Source: Pseudonocardia sp. (GTDB lineage Bacteria; Actinomycetota; Actinomycetes; Mycobacteriales; Pseudonocardiaceae). Taken from it: 64,000 nt of DNA. A program made the position numbers and the translations under genes. The stretch is from the NCBI GenBank assembly GCA_019244295.1, contig JAFASX010000049.1, positions 55,919 to 119,918 on the forward strand, given 5' to 3'. Below the pieces are notes generated by a model that worked only from the letters and a program-made list of their open reading frames with translations, was not told where the DNA came from and did not search any database. How positions within the stretch are numbered: position 1 is the first letter of the stretch; every line of letters begins with the position of its first letter. Positions 32,197-40,408 of this stretch are shown here, one piece after another.

Positions 32197-32413
32197 GCCG
32201 GAAAACCCGGCGCTGTTGCATTAAGTGGTAGCCGTTGCGGCTGGAGCCAAGCGCCGATCGCTCGCCTCCGCGTGCGACGTGGTGCCTCCGCTATGGGCGA
32301 GGTGCTGACAGGGCAGCCGTTTGGCTGGCTGGGACCCGCTGCGTGGGCGGGGGCGGTCCCGATGCCAGCGGCGCGGATACCGCCTTGAGCCTTGATACCT
32401 GGGGGTTAGGCAC

Positions 32414-34288
32414 GTGCAATCGCTGAACGACAACGTCGTGGTCTTCCCGGACTCCCTAGGCGGCGCTTGGGCTTACCGCCAGGTCGGTGCCAAGGCGCCG
32501 CTGATGGTGCCCCATGCTTCCGGGCGGCCGTGGTTGGCTGGCTCGTGGGCGCCGGAGGACCTGGTGGTAGCCGAGGCGGGCCCAGTGCGGGTGGCGGTGT
32601 TCGGCTTGAGCGCGATCACGCCGGATTGTCTGGCCGCGCTGGTCTCCCCCGTGCGCGACCTGCCGGACCTGGACCGGCTGGCCCGCCGGCTTCCCGGCAG
32701 TGCGCATGTGGTGGCGTCGGTCCACGGTCAGGTGCGGTTCCAAGGCACCGTCACCGGGACCCGCTGCGTGTTCGCTGCCCATCTAGACGACGTGCCGGTC
32801 GCCAGTGACCGGGCCGACGTGCTGGCCGGGATGATCGATGTGGAGCCGGACGAGGACCTGCTCGCGGCGAGCGTGACGTACGGTATGTTCTTCGCGCCGC
32901 TGAGTGAGCGTAGCTGGTGGCGCGGCGTGCACCAGGTGGCCGCGGACTCCTACCTGGTGATCCCCGGCAACGGCGCGGTCCGCACGGTGCGCTGGTGGCA
33001 TCCGCCGGAACCGAATCTTCCCCTGGCACAGGGGGCGGCCCGGGTGCGCGAGAGGTTGCGGGAGGCCGTGGCCCTGCGGCAACCCCACCGGGGCAGGCTG
33101 TCGGCGGATCTGTCGGGTGGCATGGATTCCACCTCGCTGTGTTTTCTCGCCGCTGAGCACCGCCCCGACCTGCTGACCTTTCGTCGGACCGGCGGCAGTG
33201 CGATCAACGACGACCCGCTGTATGCCGCCCAGGCCACGCGCTTGCTGGAGCACGCCGAACACCTGACCGTTCCGGATACCGACGCTCCGCCACTGTACGC
33301 CCCGCCGTACTGGGCGCCTGATACGGAAGCCCCGCGGGCTCTTACCCGGGGGATGAACGCGATCCAGGCCGAAATCCGGCTGCTGGTCGAGCACGGCGCC
33401 ACCTGGCACCTGGCGGGGCACGGGGCTGATGAGCTGTTCACCGGCAGCGCCGCCTACCTGCACACGCTCTTTCGCCGCCGGCCGGTGGCTGCCTTGCGGC
33501 TGCTGCGCGCCCACCGGGCGCTGCACCGCTGGCCGCTGGCGTCCAGCCTGGCCGGGCTGCTGCGCGGGGAAGATCTCGGCGCGTGGTGGCGGCGGCGCGC
33601 CGATGACCTTATCCGTCCCGGGCCGCTGCCTCCGGCTCCCGCCGTGGGCTGGGAGGAGCGGCGCCCGGCGACGCCGTGGGCCACCCCAGACGCGGTGAGG
33701 ACCACGCAGACAATCTTCTACGGCGTGGCGGATCAGGCCGCCCCCCTGGCAAAGGACCGGGGGCAACACGAGGCCCTCACCGCGCTGCGCAGCGCAGGGC
33801 CTATGCTGCGGCTGCTGTGTCGTGAGTACGCCGCCGCGGGGCTACGTCTGGAGCTGCCCTACCTGGATGATCGGGCGGTCGAGGCCGTGCTGTCGATCCT
33901 TCCCCACGAGCGCTACACCCCCTGGCGGTACAAGCCGGTGCTGGCCGCGGCGATGCGCGGCCTCGTGCCCGACGTTATCTTGGACCGGTCCACCAAGGGC
34001 GACTATGAGGAGCCCGTTGAGCGCGCTTTGCGGCAGCACATTCCCGACCTGCTGGAACTGTTCGCGGACTCGCTGCTGGCGCGCCGCGGCCTGATCGACG
34101 TGGCCATGTTGCGGACCACCCTGCTCACGCCGTCGCACACCGGGCACGTCTGGTCTGCCCAACTGGAAGCGACACTCGGCGCCGAGCTGTGGCTGCGGAA
34201 GATCGCGGCCCGCCCCACCGACACGCCAGAGCACCCGCCGGCCTCGCCCGCGGCGGCGACCGCCACCCCCTACCGTGCCCAAGCCTGA
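32414..34288 (+). CDS. Lasso peptide macrolactam synthetase (asparagine synthetase-like cyclase)
   Basis: The 624-residue protein adenylates the ring Asp side chain and closes the lasso with the new N-terminus. An N-terminal glutaminase-like domain lacking the catalytic Cys2 (starts MQSLNDNVVV from a GTG) is followed by the asparagine-synthetase C domain, with the ATP pyrophosphatase motif SADLSGGMDSTS near residue 234 and the LAGHGADELFTGS segment. Such cyclases normally have an inactive glutaminase half. The gene is followed by GAGGAGG and the B2 gene. GC is high and similar to the backbone. Confidence 0.9.
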   Translation: MQSLNDNVVVFPDSLGGAWAYRQVGAKAPLMVPHASGRPWLAGSWAPEDLVVAEAGPVRVAVFGLSAITPDCLAALVSPVRDLPDLDRLARRLPGSAHVVASVHGQVRFQGTVTGTRCVFAAHLDDVPVASDRADVLAGMIDVEPDEDLLAASVTYGMFFAPLSERSWWRGVHQVAADSYLVIPGNGAVRTVRWWHPPEPNLPLAQGAARVRERLREAVALRQPHRGRLSADLSGGMDSTSLCFLAAEHRPDLLTFRRTGGSAINDDPLYAAQATRLLEHAEHLTVPDTDAPPLYAPPYWAPDTEAPRALTRGMNAIQAEIRLLVEHGATWHLAGHGADELFTGSAAYLHTLFRRRPVAALRLLRAHRALHRWPLASSLAGLLRGEDLGAWWRRRADDLIRPGPLPPAPAVGWEERRPATPWATPDAVRTTQTIFYGVADQAAPLAKDRGQHEALTALRSAGPMLRLLCREYAAAGLRLELPYLDDRAVEAVLSILPHERYTPWRYKPVLAAAMRGLVPDVILDRSTKGDYEEPVERALRQHIPDLLELFADSLLARRGLIDVAMLRTTLLTPSHTGHVWSAQLEATLGAELWLRKIAARPTDTPEHPPASPAAATATPYRAQA

Positions 34289-34297
34289 GGAGGCGCC

Positions 34298-34765
34298 GTG
34301 ACCAGCCCGCCGTGCGCGCTGCCGTCCCGCATCCGGTTGCCCCTGCACCAGCGGGTGCTGCCACTGACCGCCGTGGCCATCGCCTGGCCGCTGGCCAAAC
34401 TACCGCCTAGATATCTGCGCGCCGCACTCGAGATGTTGCGCGTCGGCGCCCGTCCGGGCACCGCCGCGCAGACGTCTGCGGCCCGCACCGCGGTCGTCGC
34501 GGTCAGCCTGCACTGCGCCATCCACGGCTGCCTGCAGCGGTCGATCGCGGCAGCCGTGTTGTGCCGCTTCAAGGGAGTGTGGCCTACCTGGCGGGCCGGT
34601 GTGCGAACGACGCCGTTCACCGCCCACGCCTGGCTCGAAGCCGACGGCCAGATGATCGACGAACCATACCCCGACGGCTACTACCGACCGCTGCTCACCG
34701 TCGCCCCCATGCCACTCAAACGAGCGCCGCTCCCACGCCGAGACGACCCCCGGAGGACCACATGA
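34298..34765 (+). CDS. Lasso peptide leader peptidase B2 (transglutaminase-like)
   Basis: The 155-residue protein belongs to the lasso B2 family, cysteine proteases that cut the leader from the precursor. The catalytic Cys lies in LHCAIHGCLQRS, the His in TAHAWLEADG and the Asp shortly after (MIDEPYPDGYY). GAGGAGG precedes the GTG start. It overlaps the RRE gene by four bases (ATGA), so leader recognition and cleavage proteins are made together. Confidence 0.88.
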   Translation: MTSPPCALPSRIRLPLHQRVLPLTAVAIAWPLAKLPPRYLRAALEMLRVGARPGTAAQTSAARTAVVAVSLHCAIHGCLQRSIAAAVLCRFKGVWPTWRAGVRTTPFTAHAWLEADGQMIDEPYPDGYYRPLLTVAPMPLKRAPLPRRDDPRRTT

Positions 34766-35022
34766 CGCTCCACCTGGCCGCCCACACGGTCGCCACCGAC
34801 ACCGACGACGGCGCGGTGCTGCTCAGCCTACGCAACGGGCACTACTGGCAGCTCAATCTGACCGGCGCCTACGCACTGCAGCGCCTACTGGCCGGCTGTC
34901 CCATGGATCAAGTAGCCGAGGAGTTCGCGGCCCAGTACGACATCGCACTGGCCCAAGCACGCGACGACATCACGGCCATGACCGAACAACTCCAGGCGTC
35001 CGGGCTGGTGGAGACTGACTGA
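34762..35022 (+). CDS. Lasso peptide RRE protein B1 (PqqD-like)
   Basis: This 86-residue PqqD-fold protein (MTLHLAAHTVATDTDDGAVL, then LRNGHYWQLNLTGAYALQRL and a C-terminal helical bundle) is a stand-alone RiPP recognition element. It should bind the YxxPxV part of the leader and deliver the precursor to B2 and the cyclase. I chose the ATG at 34762 preceded by GGAGG, which makes an ATGA overlap with B2; the ORF track starts 67 codons too early. Confidence 0.88.
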   Translation: MTLHLAAHTVATDTDDGAVLLSLRNGHYWQLNLTGAYALQRLLAGCPMDQVAEEFAAQYDIALAQARDDITAMTEQLQASGLVETD

Positions 35023-35125
35023 TACCTAGACCCCGTCCGCAGCGGCCCCGCGCGGCGCTGGTCGACTTGCCCCAAGCATTCCTGATGGCCCGGGTGACGG
35101 GCTTTAACAAGGAGCGGCGCACGCG

Positions 35126-36883
35126 ATGCTTCGACAGCTGTGGACCCTGGCCCAGGGGCAGCGGCGCTCCCTGGGTGCCGCGCTGCTCCTCACGTTGATA
35201 GCGGCCGCCCTGGGCGTCGGGCAACCCCTGGCCGCCAAGCGCGTGTTCGACGTACTCACCGCACGCCAGCCGCTTCTCCTCCCTGTCATCGTCCTCGTCC
35301 TGCTGATGCTGGCCCAGGCGCTGGTCGGCGCCCTCGCCTCCTTCCTGCTGGAACGCACAGGCGAGCGGTTCGTGCTGGGCATGCGCATCGGATTGTTCTC
35401 ACACCTGCTGCGGGTCCAGATCCAGGCGTTTGACCGCCTGCGCGTAGGCGACCTCATGGCGCGCGCCTCGACGGACGTGGCCGTCCTACGCGAGGCGTTG
35501 ACGCAAGTCTTCGTCCAGATCGCTACCAACCTGTGCGTCACCCTCGGAAGCGTCGGCGCCATGTTCGTGATCGACCCGGTTCTGATGCTGCTCATCCTGG
35601 GCGTGCTACTCGGCGGCAGTGTCGTAATCAGCGGGATATCGGCGCGGATCGGCCGCGTGTCGATGAGGCTACAGACCACTGTCGGAGCGATCTCGGCCGG
35701 GCTGGAACGAGTGCTGGCAGCCCTGCGCACCGTCCGGGCCAACCGCGCCGAACAGCGAGAGATCGATCACCTCACCACGCTGGCTCACCGCGCCTACGAC
35801 GCCGCCGTGCGCAGCGCCCGGCTCGAAGCGACGATCGCCCCCACGGTCCAGATGGCCATGAACGCCGTCTTCGTTCTGATCCTGCTGGTCGGCGCGGCCC
35901 GCGTCGACCAAGGGGCCCTCTCGCTCGGCGCACTCGTGGCGATCTTGCTGTACGCCAACCAGCTCACGGGACCCATCACCGAGCTGATCGAGAGCATCGC
36001 CTCGGTCAACAAGGCCAAAGGCGCCGCCGAACGCGTCCAAGCGGTCTACACGCTCCCCACCGAAGACAGCACCACCGCCACGACCAGCCGCGGCACACCG
36101 TGGCGGCACCCGCCCCAGCGCGCACCGGCGACCGCGCTGCTGGAGATTCACGATCTACGGTTCGGGTACAGCCCCGGCACGCCGGTGCTCCGGGGACTGT
36201 CGCTGACCGTCCCTCACCACACGCTCGTCGCCCTGATCGGCCCATCCGGGGCCGGCAAGTCCACTACCTTCGCACTGATCAACCGGTTCCACAAGCCGTG
36301 GAGCGGCAGCATCCACTTCGACGGGCAACCCGCCACAGACCTCAGCCTCACAGAGTGGCGCTCCCACATCGGCTGGGTCGAACAGGAATGCCCAATCCTG
36401 CACGGCACCCTACGGGACAACCTCCGCTACGCCGCCCCAGACACCACCGACGACAACCTGTGGCAAGTCCTCGACCTCGTCAACCTCACCCAGAAAGTCC
36501 AGCACCTGCCAGCAGGGCTGGACACCGAGGTCGGCGAACGCGGCGTGCGCCTATCCAGCGGCGAACGCCAAAGAATCGCCATCGCCCGAGCAATCATGGC
36601 CCGTCCCCGGCTGCTGCTGATGGACGAGCCCACTGCCCACCTCGACCCCGCCAACGAGACCGCCCTGACGGCCACCATGCACAACCTGCGCCAGGAATGC
36701 GCCCTCCTCGTCATCGCCCACCGGAGGTCCACCATCGAAGCAGCGGATACCATCGTCATGCTCGCGAACGGCACAGCTCATGCGACAGGAACATACGCCG
36801 AACTCCTTCGTACCCACCCGGAATTCCAGCGATTCGTCGTCGATCACTCCGCCAACGTAAGCGGGTGTTACGGTGGGAGGTGA
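35126..36883 (+). CDS. ABC exporter of the lasso peptide (permease-ATPase fusion)
   Basis: The 585-residue half-transporter has a six-helix ABC1 transmembrane domain (about 1-310) and an ATPase domain with Walker A GPSGAGKST, signature RLSSGERQRIAIARA, Walker B LLLMDEPTAHLD and the H-loop AHRRST. It probably exports the mature lasso peptide and gives self-immunity, acting as a homodimer. There is no C39 peptidase domain, as expected with a separate B2. AAGGAG lies upstream of the ATG. An IS6-type remnant begins right after its stop. Confidence 0.9.
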   Translation: MLRQLWTLAQGQRRSLGAALLLTLIAAALGVGQPLAAKRVFDVLTARQPLLLPVIVLVLLMLAQALVGALASFLLERTGERFVLGMRIGLFSHLLRVQIQAFDRLRVGDLMARASTDVAVLREALTQVFVQIATNLCVTLGSVGAMFVIDPVLMLLILGVLLGGSVVISGISARIGRVSMRLQTTVGAISAGLERVLAALRTVRANRAEQREIDHLTTLAHRAYDAAVRSARLEATIAPTVQMAMNAVFVLILLVGAARVDQGALSLGALVAILLYANQLTGPITELIESIASVNKAKGAAERVQAVYTLPTEDSTTATTSRGTPWRHPPQRAPATALLEIHDLRFGYSPGTPVLRGLSLTVPHHTLVALIGPSGAGKSTTFALINRFHKPWSGSIHFDGQPATDLSLTEWRSHIGWVEQECPILHGTLRDNLRYAAPDTTDDNLWQVLDLVNLTQKVQHLPAGLDTEVGERGVRLSSGERQRIAIARAIMARPRLLLMDEPTAHLDPANETALTATMHNLRQECALLVIAHRRSTIEAADTIVMLANGTAHATGTYAELLRTHPEFQRFVVDHSANVSGCYGGR

Positions 36884-36885
36884 CT

Positions 36886-37020
36886 AGGATGTCCAGAACA
36901 TGGCCGTCCTGGTCGATTGCCCGTCACAGGTAGTGAGTTTACCGTGGATCTTGATGAATATCTTGTCGGGGTGCCATTTGTCTCCTGGACGGGGTCGTCG
37001 ACGGTGATACAAGATACGAT
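36886..37020 (-). pseudogene. IS6-family transposase remnant
   Basis: The reverse strand reads RRRPRPGDKWHPDKIFIKIHGK, equivalent to the conserved DDE region of IS6-family transposases (RPRPGDKWHLDEVFIKI.G..HYLWRAVDQDG). Beyond this the VDQDGHVLD region is frameshifted. Only this fragment remains, immediately next to the lasso exporter. Confidence 0.75.
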
Positions 37021-37102
37021 CAGACGCAATAGCTGATGATCTCCGCTGGGTACCGGAACCCCTTGTACGACGATGATACAACGGCGATCAATCCAGCCTC
37101 TC

Positions 37103-37280
37103 CCTACCGAGAGCAGCTCGGCAAGCCCCGCGGCTGGTGTCCCGCATAGGCTGGGTCCGCCACTACCGCCGCACGGGTCTCGGTGTCGCCGATGGGATAG
37201 GCGAAGTTCAGCATCTGCGTCGCAACGGCGTCACCGACGGCGGAGTCTCGGCCGGATGACAGCTGTCGAAAGTCGAAAGT
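37103..37280 (-). pseudogene. Fragment of an MBL-fold gene related to the one at 25.5 kb
   Basis: The reverse strand encodes RQLSSGRDSAVGDAVATQML and then NFAYPIGDTETRAAVVADPAYAG, closely parallel to the N-terminus of the intact MBL-fold protein at 25506 (RQLLSGRDFAVGNPVATQMV...). After this, the frame breaks and only an RGLAELL-like trace follows. The zinc motif is missing. It is a truncated paralogue, not a gene. Confidence 0.7.
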
Positions 37281-37356
37281 ACGATCATGGTCGCGATCCC
37301 GCCAGGTCGATCAGCTCAATGGTCATCACCGTCACGGCGTTTCCGCGAAGTTCCAC

Positions 37357-38030
37357 TCAATCGTCACGCATCCTGACTCCGACGTAACCCCAGCGGGCCG
37401 AAGCTTGATATCCCCGCAGGGTCTCGCTGCCGAGGCGTTCCTGCCAGTACGGTCCCAACGCGCAGTGCGCCGACCCGGTAACCGGGTCCTCGGGAATCCC
37501 GACGCCCGGGGCAAAGAATCGCGAGACGAAATCCGCATCGTCGGCCGCGGCGGGGGCGGTGACCATCACCCCTCAATAGGGCAGCGCCGAAAGCCGCGCA
37601 TGGTCGGGGGTGACCACGGCCTCGACATCCGGTAGTTCGAGCACCAGATCGAACCGGATTCCCCTGTGGCGACCACGTCGGCCCCACCCAAGGCCAGCGA
37701 TATCTCGGCAGGAATCACGCATTTCCGCACCGGGGTGGCAGGGAAATCCAGTACCACCTCCTCGCCCTCGATCGCGGCGGTCAGCTCCCCGCTGTTGGTG
37801 GCGAACCGCAGCCGTTCGTCGTGGGCCACGAACCCAGTCCGCCCTGGGTAGCGGTCAGCGGTTTTGATGACGTGTGCCGTGGCGAGCGTGGCGTGACCGC
37901 ACAGGTCTACCTCGGTCGTGGGGCGGGAGCCTCCAACGGACACACTCCCGCCGGGTTTCCGGCGAATGGTCGAGAACTGAACGAGTCCACCTGGTACAAA
38001 CGCGTGCTGAACCCTAACCACCAGGCGCGG
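37357..38030 (-). pseudogene. PhzF-family isomerase/epimerase, frameshifted
   Basis: Two reading frames together cover a PhzF-like protein. The upstream part shows TTEVDLCGHATLATAHVI and VVLDFPATPVRKCVIP; the downstream part shows [20 protein letters not shown] followed by [15 protein letters not shown] and a normal C-terminus. A frame change near 37566-37620 separates them, and the N-terminal 40 residues are also degenerate. The gene once encoded a diaminopimelate epimerase-fold enzyme of unknown substrate and is now probably inactive. Confidence 0.75.
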
Positions 38031-38110
38031 ATCGCATAAGGGGCAGCGGTAACGGACGCGACAGGTAGTCTGAGTCCTCAGCCGCATCCGTCAATTCCTC
38101 TGGGAACCGC

Positions 38111-38699
38111 ATGCTTGCCCTTGGCCCGAACACCCCGGTATACCCGGGCGATGCCGCGGTTGAGGCCCGTCAAGTGTCGAACATCGACGATGCCGGCTAT
38201 GCCAGCTATGCGCTCGAACTGGAAAATCACAACAGCACCCATATCGACGCGCCCAGTCACATGATTGTTGGCGGCGGGACACTCGATGCGTATCCGCCCG
38301 AGCAATTTGTCGATCGAGGTCACCTGATCGACCTTCGCGCGGTGGACTCCGCCGTGCCGTTCGATCTTTCTGCTATCGGCGCCGGAGACATTGTCCTGCT
38401 TTGGACGGGCTCAGCGACGCCTTCACTGCTTTCGACTATTATCTGCGAGTGCCACAGATTCCGCAGCGACTCGTCGAGGAGCTGATAGATCGCGAGGTTT
38501 CGCTTGTCGGTGCCGACGCCGGCAGCATCGACGACGAACCGTACCCGATTCAAAGGCCCTGCTCGATAGCAACGTTCTTATAGCCGAGAACCTTGTGGGG
38601 CTGGGGCCCCTCGTGAGCCGTCAATTCGAGGTCATGGCGCTGCCACTGAACGTCGCGCTCGATGGTGCGCCCGCCCGAATCCTGGCAAGGCTGGCCTAG
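38111..38699 (+). pseudogene. Cyclase-family (kynurenine formamidase-like) hydrolase, frameshifted
   Basis: The first frame reads LGPNTPVYPGDAAVE and LELENHNSTHIDAPSHMI, which includes the family metal motif HxTHxDxPxH variant. The sequence continues in a second frame (DAFTAFDYYLRVPQIPQRLV, SLVGADAGSIDD) and a third (LLDSNVLIAENLVGLGPL, PLNVALDGAPARILA), matching the rest of the fold. At least two frameshifts are therefore present. The intact ancestor was a small manganese-dependent hydrolase; substrate unknown. Confidence 0.75.
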
Positions 38700-38715
38700 C
38701 GGGTGACTCACGCTG

Positions 38716-38973
38716 TCACTTGTAGTGGTAGCGACAGGCCGCGATGCGAATTTCGTCGTCCACGATGGCGTATACGAGTCGGTGCTCGTCGGTGATCCGG
38801 CGTGACCAGTAGCCTCGGTAGTCGTAGCGCAGTGGCTCGGGTTTGCCTATGCCCTCGTTGCCGTTGCGCTCGATGTCCTGGATCAGTGTGTTGATCCGCC
38901 TGAGGATTTGTCGGTCCTGGGTCTGCCACCACCGGTAGTCCTCCCAGGCGCGGGAGCTGAATACAATCTTCAT
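38716..38973 (-). CDS. yoeB: YoeB-type mRNA interferase toxin
   Basis: An 85-residue RelE-fold toxin that cleaves mRNA at the ribosomal A site. It starts MKIVFSSRAWEDYRWWQTQD and ends RRITDEHRLVYAIVDDEIRI then ACRYHYK, which includes the catalytic histidine near the C-terminus and the terminal tyrosine-containing segment. It overlaps the antitoxin gene by four bases. All key features look intact, unlike most of the neighbouring genes. Confidence 0.93.
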   Translation of the reverse strand: MKIVFSSRAWEDYRWWQTQDRQILRRINTLIQDIERNGNEGIGKPEPLRYDYRGYWSRRITDEHRLVYAIVDDEIRIAACRYHYK

Positions 38974-39230
38974 TGGCCAGGGTCGACCAACTCATGTACG
39001 GTTCCGCCGCCACTTTCCAGTTCTTCGATCGACGCCAGCAGGCGCCTAGCATTGGCCGGGTTGCGCAGCAGGTAGGCGGTCTCGCGCAACGACTCGTACT
39101 CCGACAGCGCCACGATCACGGCCGGCTCGTGTCCGGCTCGGGTGATCACGATTTCCTCACGGTCGTTGACCACGGCGTCCAGTACCTCCGCGTAGCGTGC
39201 ACGGGACTCGCTGTATGTCATAGTGCGCAT
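38970..39230 (-). CDS. yefM: YefM/Phd-type antitoxin
   Basis: The 86-residue protein has the Phd/YefM fold: MRTMTYSESRARYAEVLDAV, the NDREEIVITRAGHEPAVIV motif and an acidic, toxin-neutralising C-terminus. I chose the ATG at 39230 because family members begin MRTMTYSE; the ORF track adds nine residues. It is upstream of and overlaps yoeB, so the pair is autoregulated in the usual way. Confidence 0.92.
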   Translation of the reverse strand: MRTMTYSESRARYAEVLDAVVNDREEIVITRAGHEPAVIVALSEYESLRETAYLLRNPANARRLLASIEELESGGGTVHELVDPGQ

Positions 39231-39289
39231 CTCGTGATCCTTCCGACGTGCGTACAAAATATCGTACGTTTCTCGGGTTTAGTGCGCTC

Positions 39290-39545
39290 ATCTTTCTTGC
39301 GCGCCGGACCACCTCGACGCGCAACCAGGTCCGGGTTCACCGGCACCACGCAAAACCCCGCGTCGATCAGCACCTCGACCAGCAGCCCGTGCCGGGTCTC
39401 CAGCACCACCCGCACCTGCGCCGGGTCCGGTTCCACCGCCAGACACCGCTCGATCAGCCGATCCACCCCGGCCGGACTGTGCTCCACCCGGAACTGCTCA
39501 ATCACCCTCTCCTCCACCGTCCCGAGGGCTAGGCGTCCAGCCTTC
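39290..39545 (-). pseudogene. IS110-family transposase N-terminal fragment
   Basis: The reverse strand reads QFRVEHSPAGVDRLIERCLA, then VRVVLETRHGLLVEVLIDAG and VVPVNPDLVARRGGPARKKD, the RuvC-like N-terminal domain of IS110-family DEDD transposases. The C-terminal serine domain is absent and the ends are fused to unrelated sequence. It lies between two toxin-antitoxin pairs. Confidence 0.75.
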
Positions 39546-39621
39546 GCCGAGGCCCGGCAGGGACGCCGTCTCACGTCAGCCCTCACATGACCTGAGGCCG
39601 AGGCGACCGCGCGGGGTCTGT

Positions 39622-39921
39622 CTAAAGGTCGAACACCGCCTGCGGGACGTTGTCTACATCCTCCATCTGCTCTGGTGTCGCGGTGCCGACGTGTTCGACG
39701 AGACGGCTCTGGATCGTCCGATCGATCTGGCGCACATCGGCCCACCCCAGACCACCGACCGATGCCACCAGCAACGATCCGGGGTTGTCGGTAAGTACGT
39801 GCACCGCGTACACCGCCGGGCCTCGATCGGTGACCGCGTCCGAGGACACGATCAGGCGCAGGGTGGACTGTCCTGGGCGGTCGAGTACTGGCTTGTAGCG
39901 CCAGATCTCCCCACGCCTCAC
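39622..39921 (-). CDS. MazF/PemK-like toxin
   Basis: A 99-residue protein beginning MRRGEIWRYKPVLDRPGQ, the standard start of PemK/MazF endoribonucleases (RGEIW). It has the RLIVSSDAVTDRG segment and a C-terminal VRQIDRTIQSRLVEHVGTAT, although the family proline-rich loop is divergent. It probably cleaves RNA when released from its antitoxin. It is coupled to the preceding ribbon-helix-helix gene by ATGA overlap. Confidence 0.82.
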   Translation of the reverse strand: MRRGEIWRYKPVLDRPGQSTLRLIVSSDAVTDRGPAVYAVHVLTDNPGSLLVASVGGLGWADVRQIDRTIQSRLVEHVGTATPEQMEDVDNVPQAVFDL

Positions 39922-40148
39922 GCTGCGTCGACCTCGGCGGCGGCCTCGGACTCCTCGATCGAGTCGGCGATGTAGCCCGGGTGTGCGAGGTCCCAGTGCT
40001 GTAGCCTAGCCAGCTCGCGGCGCAACCAGTCCTGGCGGATCAACCGCTCAACGTAGCCGGATACTCCACCGGGGGTATGCGCACCGACATCTTTGATCAT
40101 TTCGGTGAATCGGGAATCGACGGATACGGTCAACCGCTGCCTCGGCAT
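39918..40148 (-). CDS. Ribbon-helix-helix antitoxin
   Basis: The 76-residue protein begins MPRQRLTVSVDSRFTEMIKD, a typical RHH beta-strand followed by two helices, and ends with an acidic tail (ESEAAAEVDAA) for toxin binding. I chose the ATG at 40148; the ORF-track version adds 57 residues read antisense to the SDR remnant. It forms a type II module with the downstream MazF-like toxin. Confidence 0.82.
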   Translation of the reverse strand: MPRQRLTVSVDSRFTEMIKDVGAHTPGGVSGYVERLIRQDWLRRELARLQHWDLAHPGYIADSIEESEAAAEVDAA

Positions 40149-40199
40149 ACGAACAACATACGGAAGCCTTACGCTGCCGCTCACGCCGACTCGGGGTTC

Positions 40200-40392
40200 C
40201 TCCCTCGCGTGCGCGTCGCCCCCATCGACCTCGCCGACCCGCACAGCGTCGCCGTCTTCGGAGACCATCTGCTCGACGACGGCCGCCCCTTGACCTGCTT
40301 GTAGCCAGCGCGGGGACACCGCCGAGATGGCGGCTAACGGCTGGGCCGCCGACCCCGAGCAGGCCGCCCGGCTGTGGGCTCGCCAGGACTAG
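40200..40392 (+). pseudogene. Short-chain dehydrogenase remnant
   Basis: Two small pieces of an SDR protein are visible: VRVAPIDLADPHSVAVFGDH followed by LLDDGRPLT (the segment before the NNAG motif), then, after a stop and a large deletion, ANGWAADPEQAARLWARQD, the usual C-terminal end. The catalytic YxxxK part is gone. It is a relic next to the RHH antitoxin promoter. Confidence 0.65.
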
Positions 40393-40408
40393 CAACCTTG
40401 GGCGCCAG

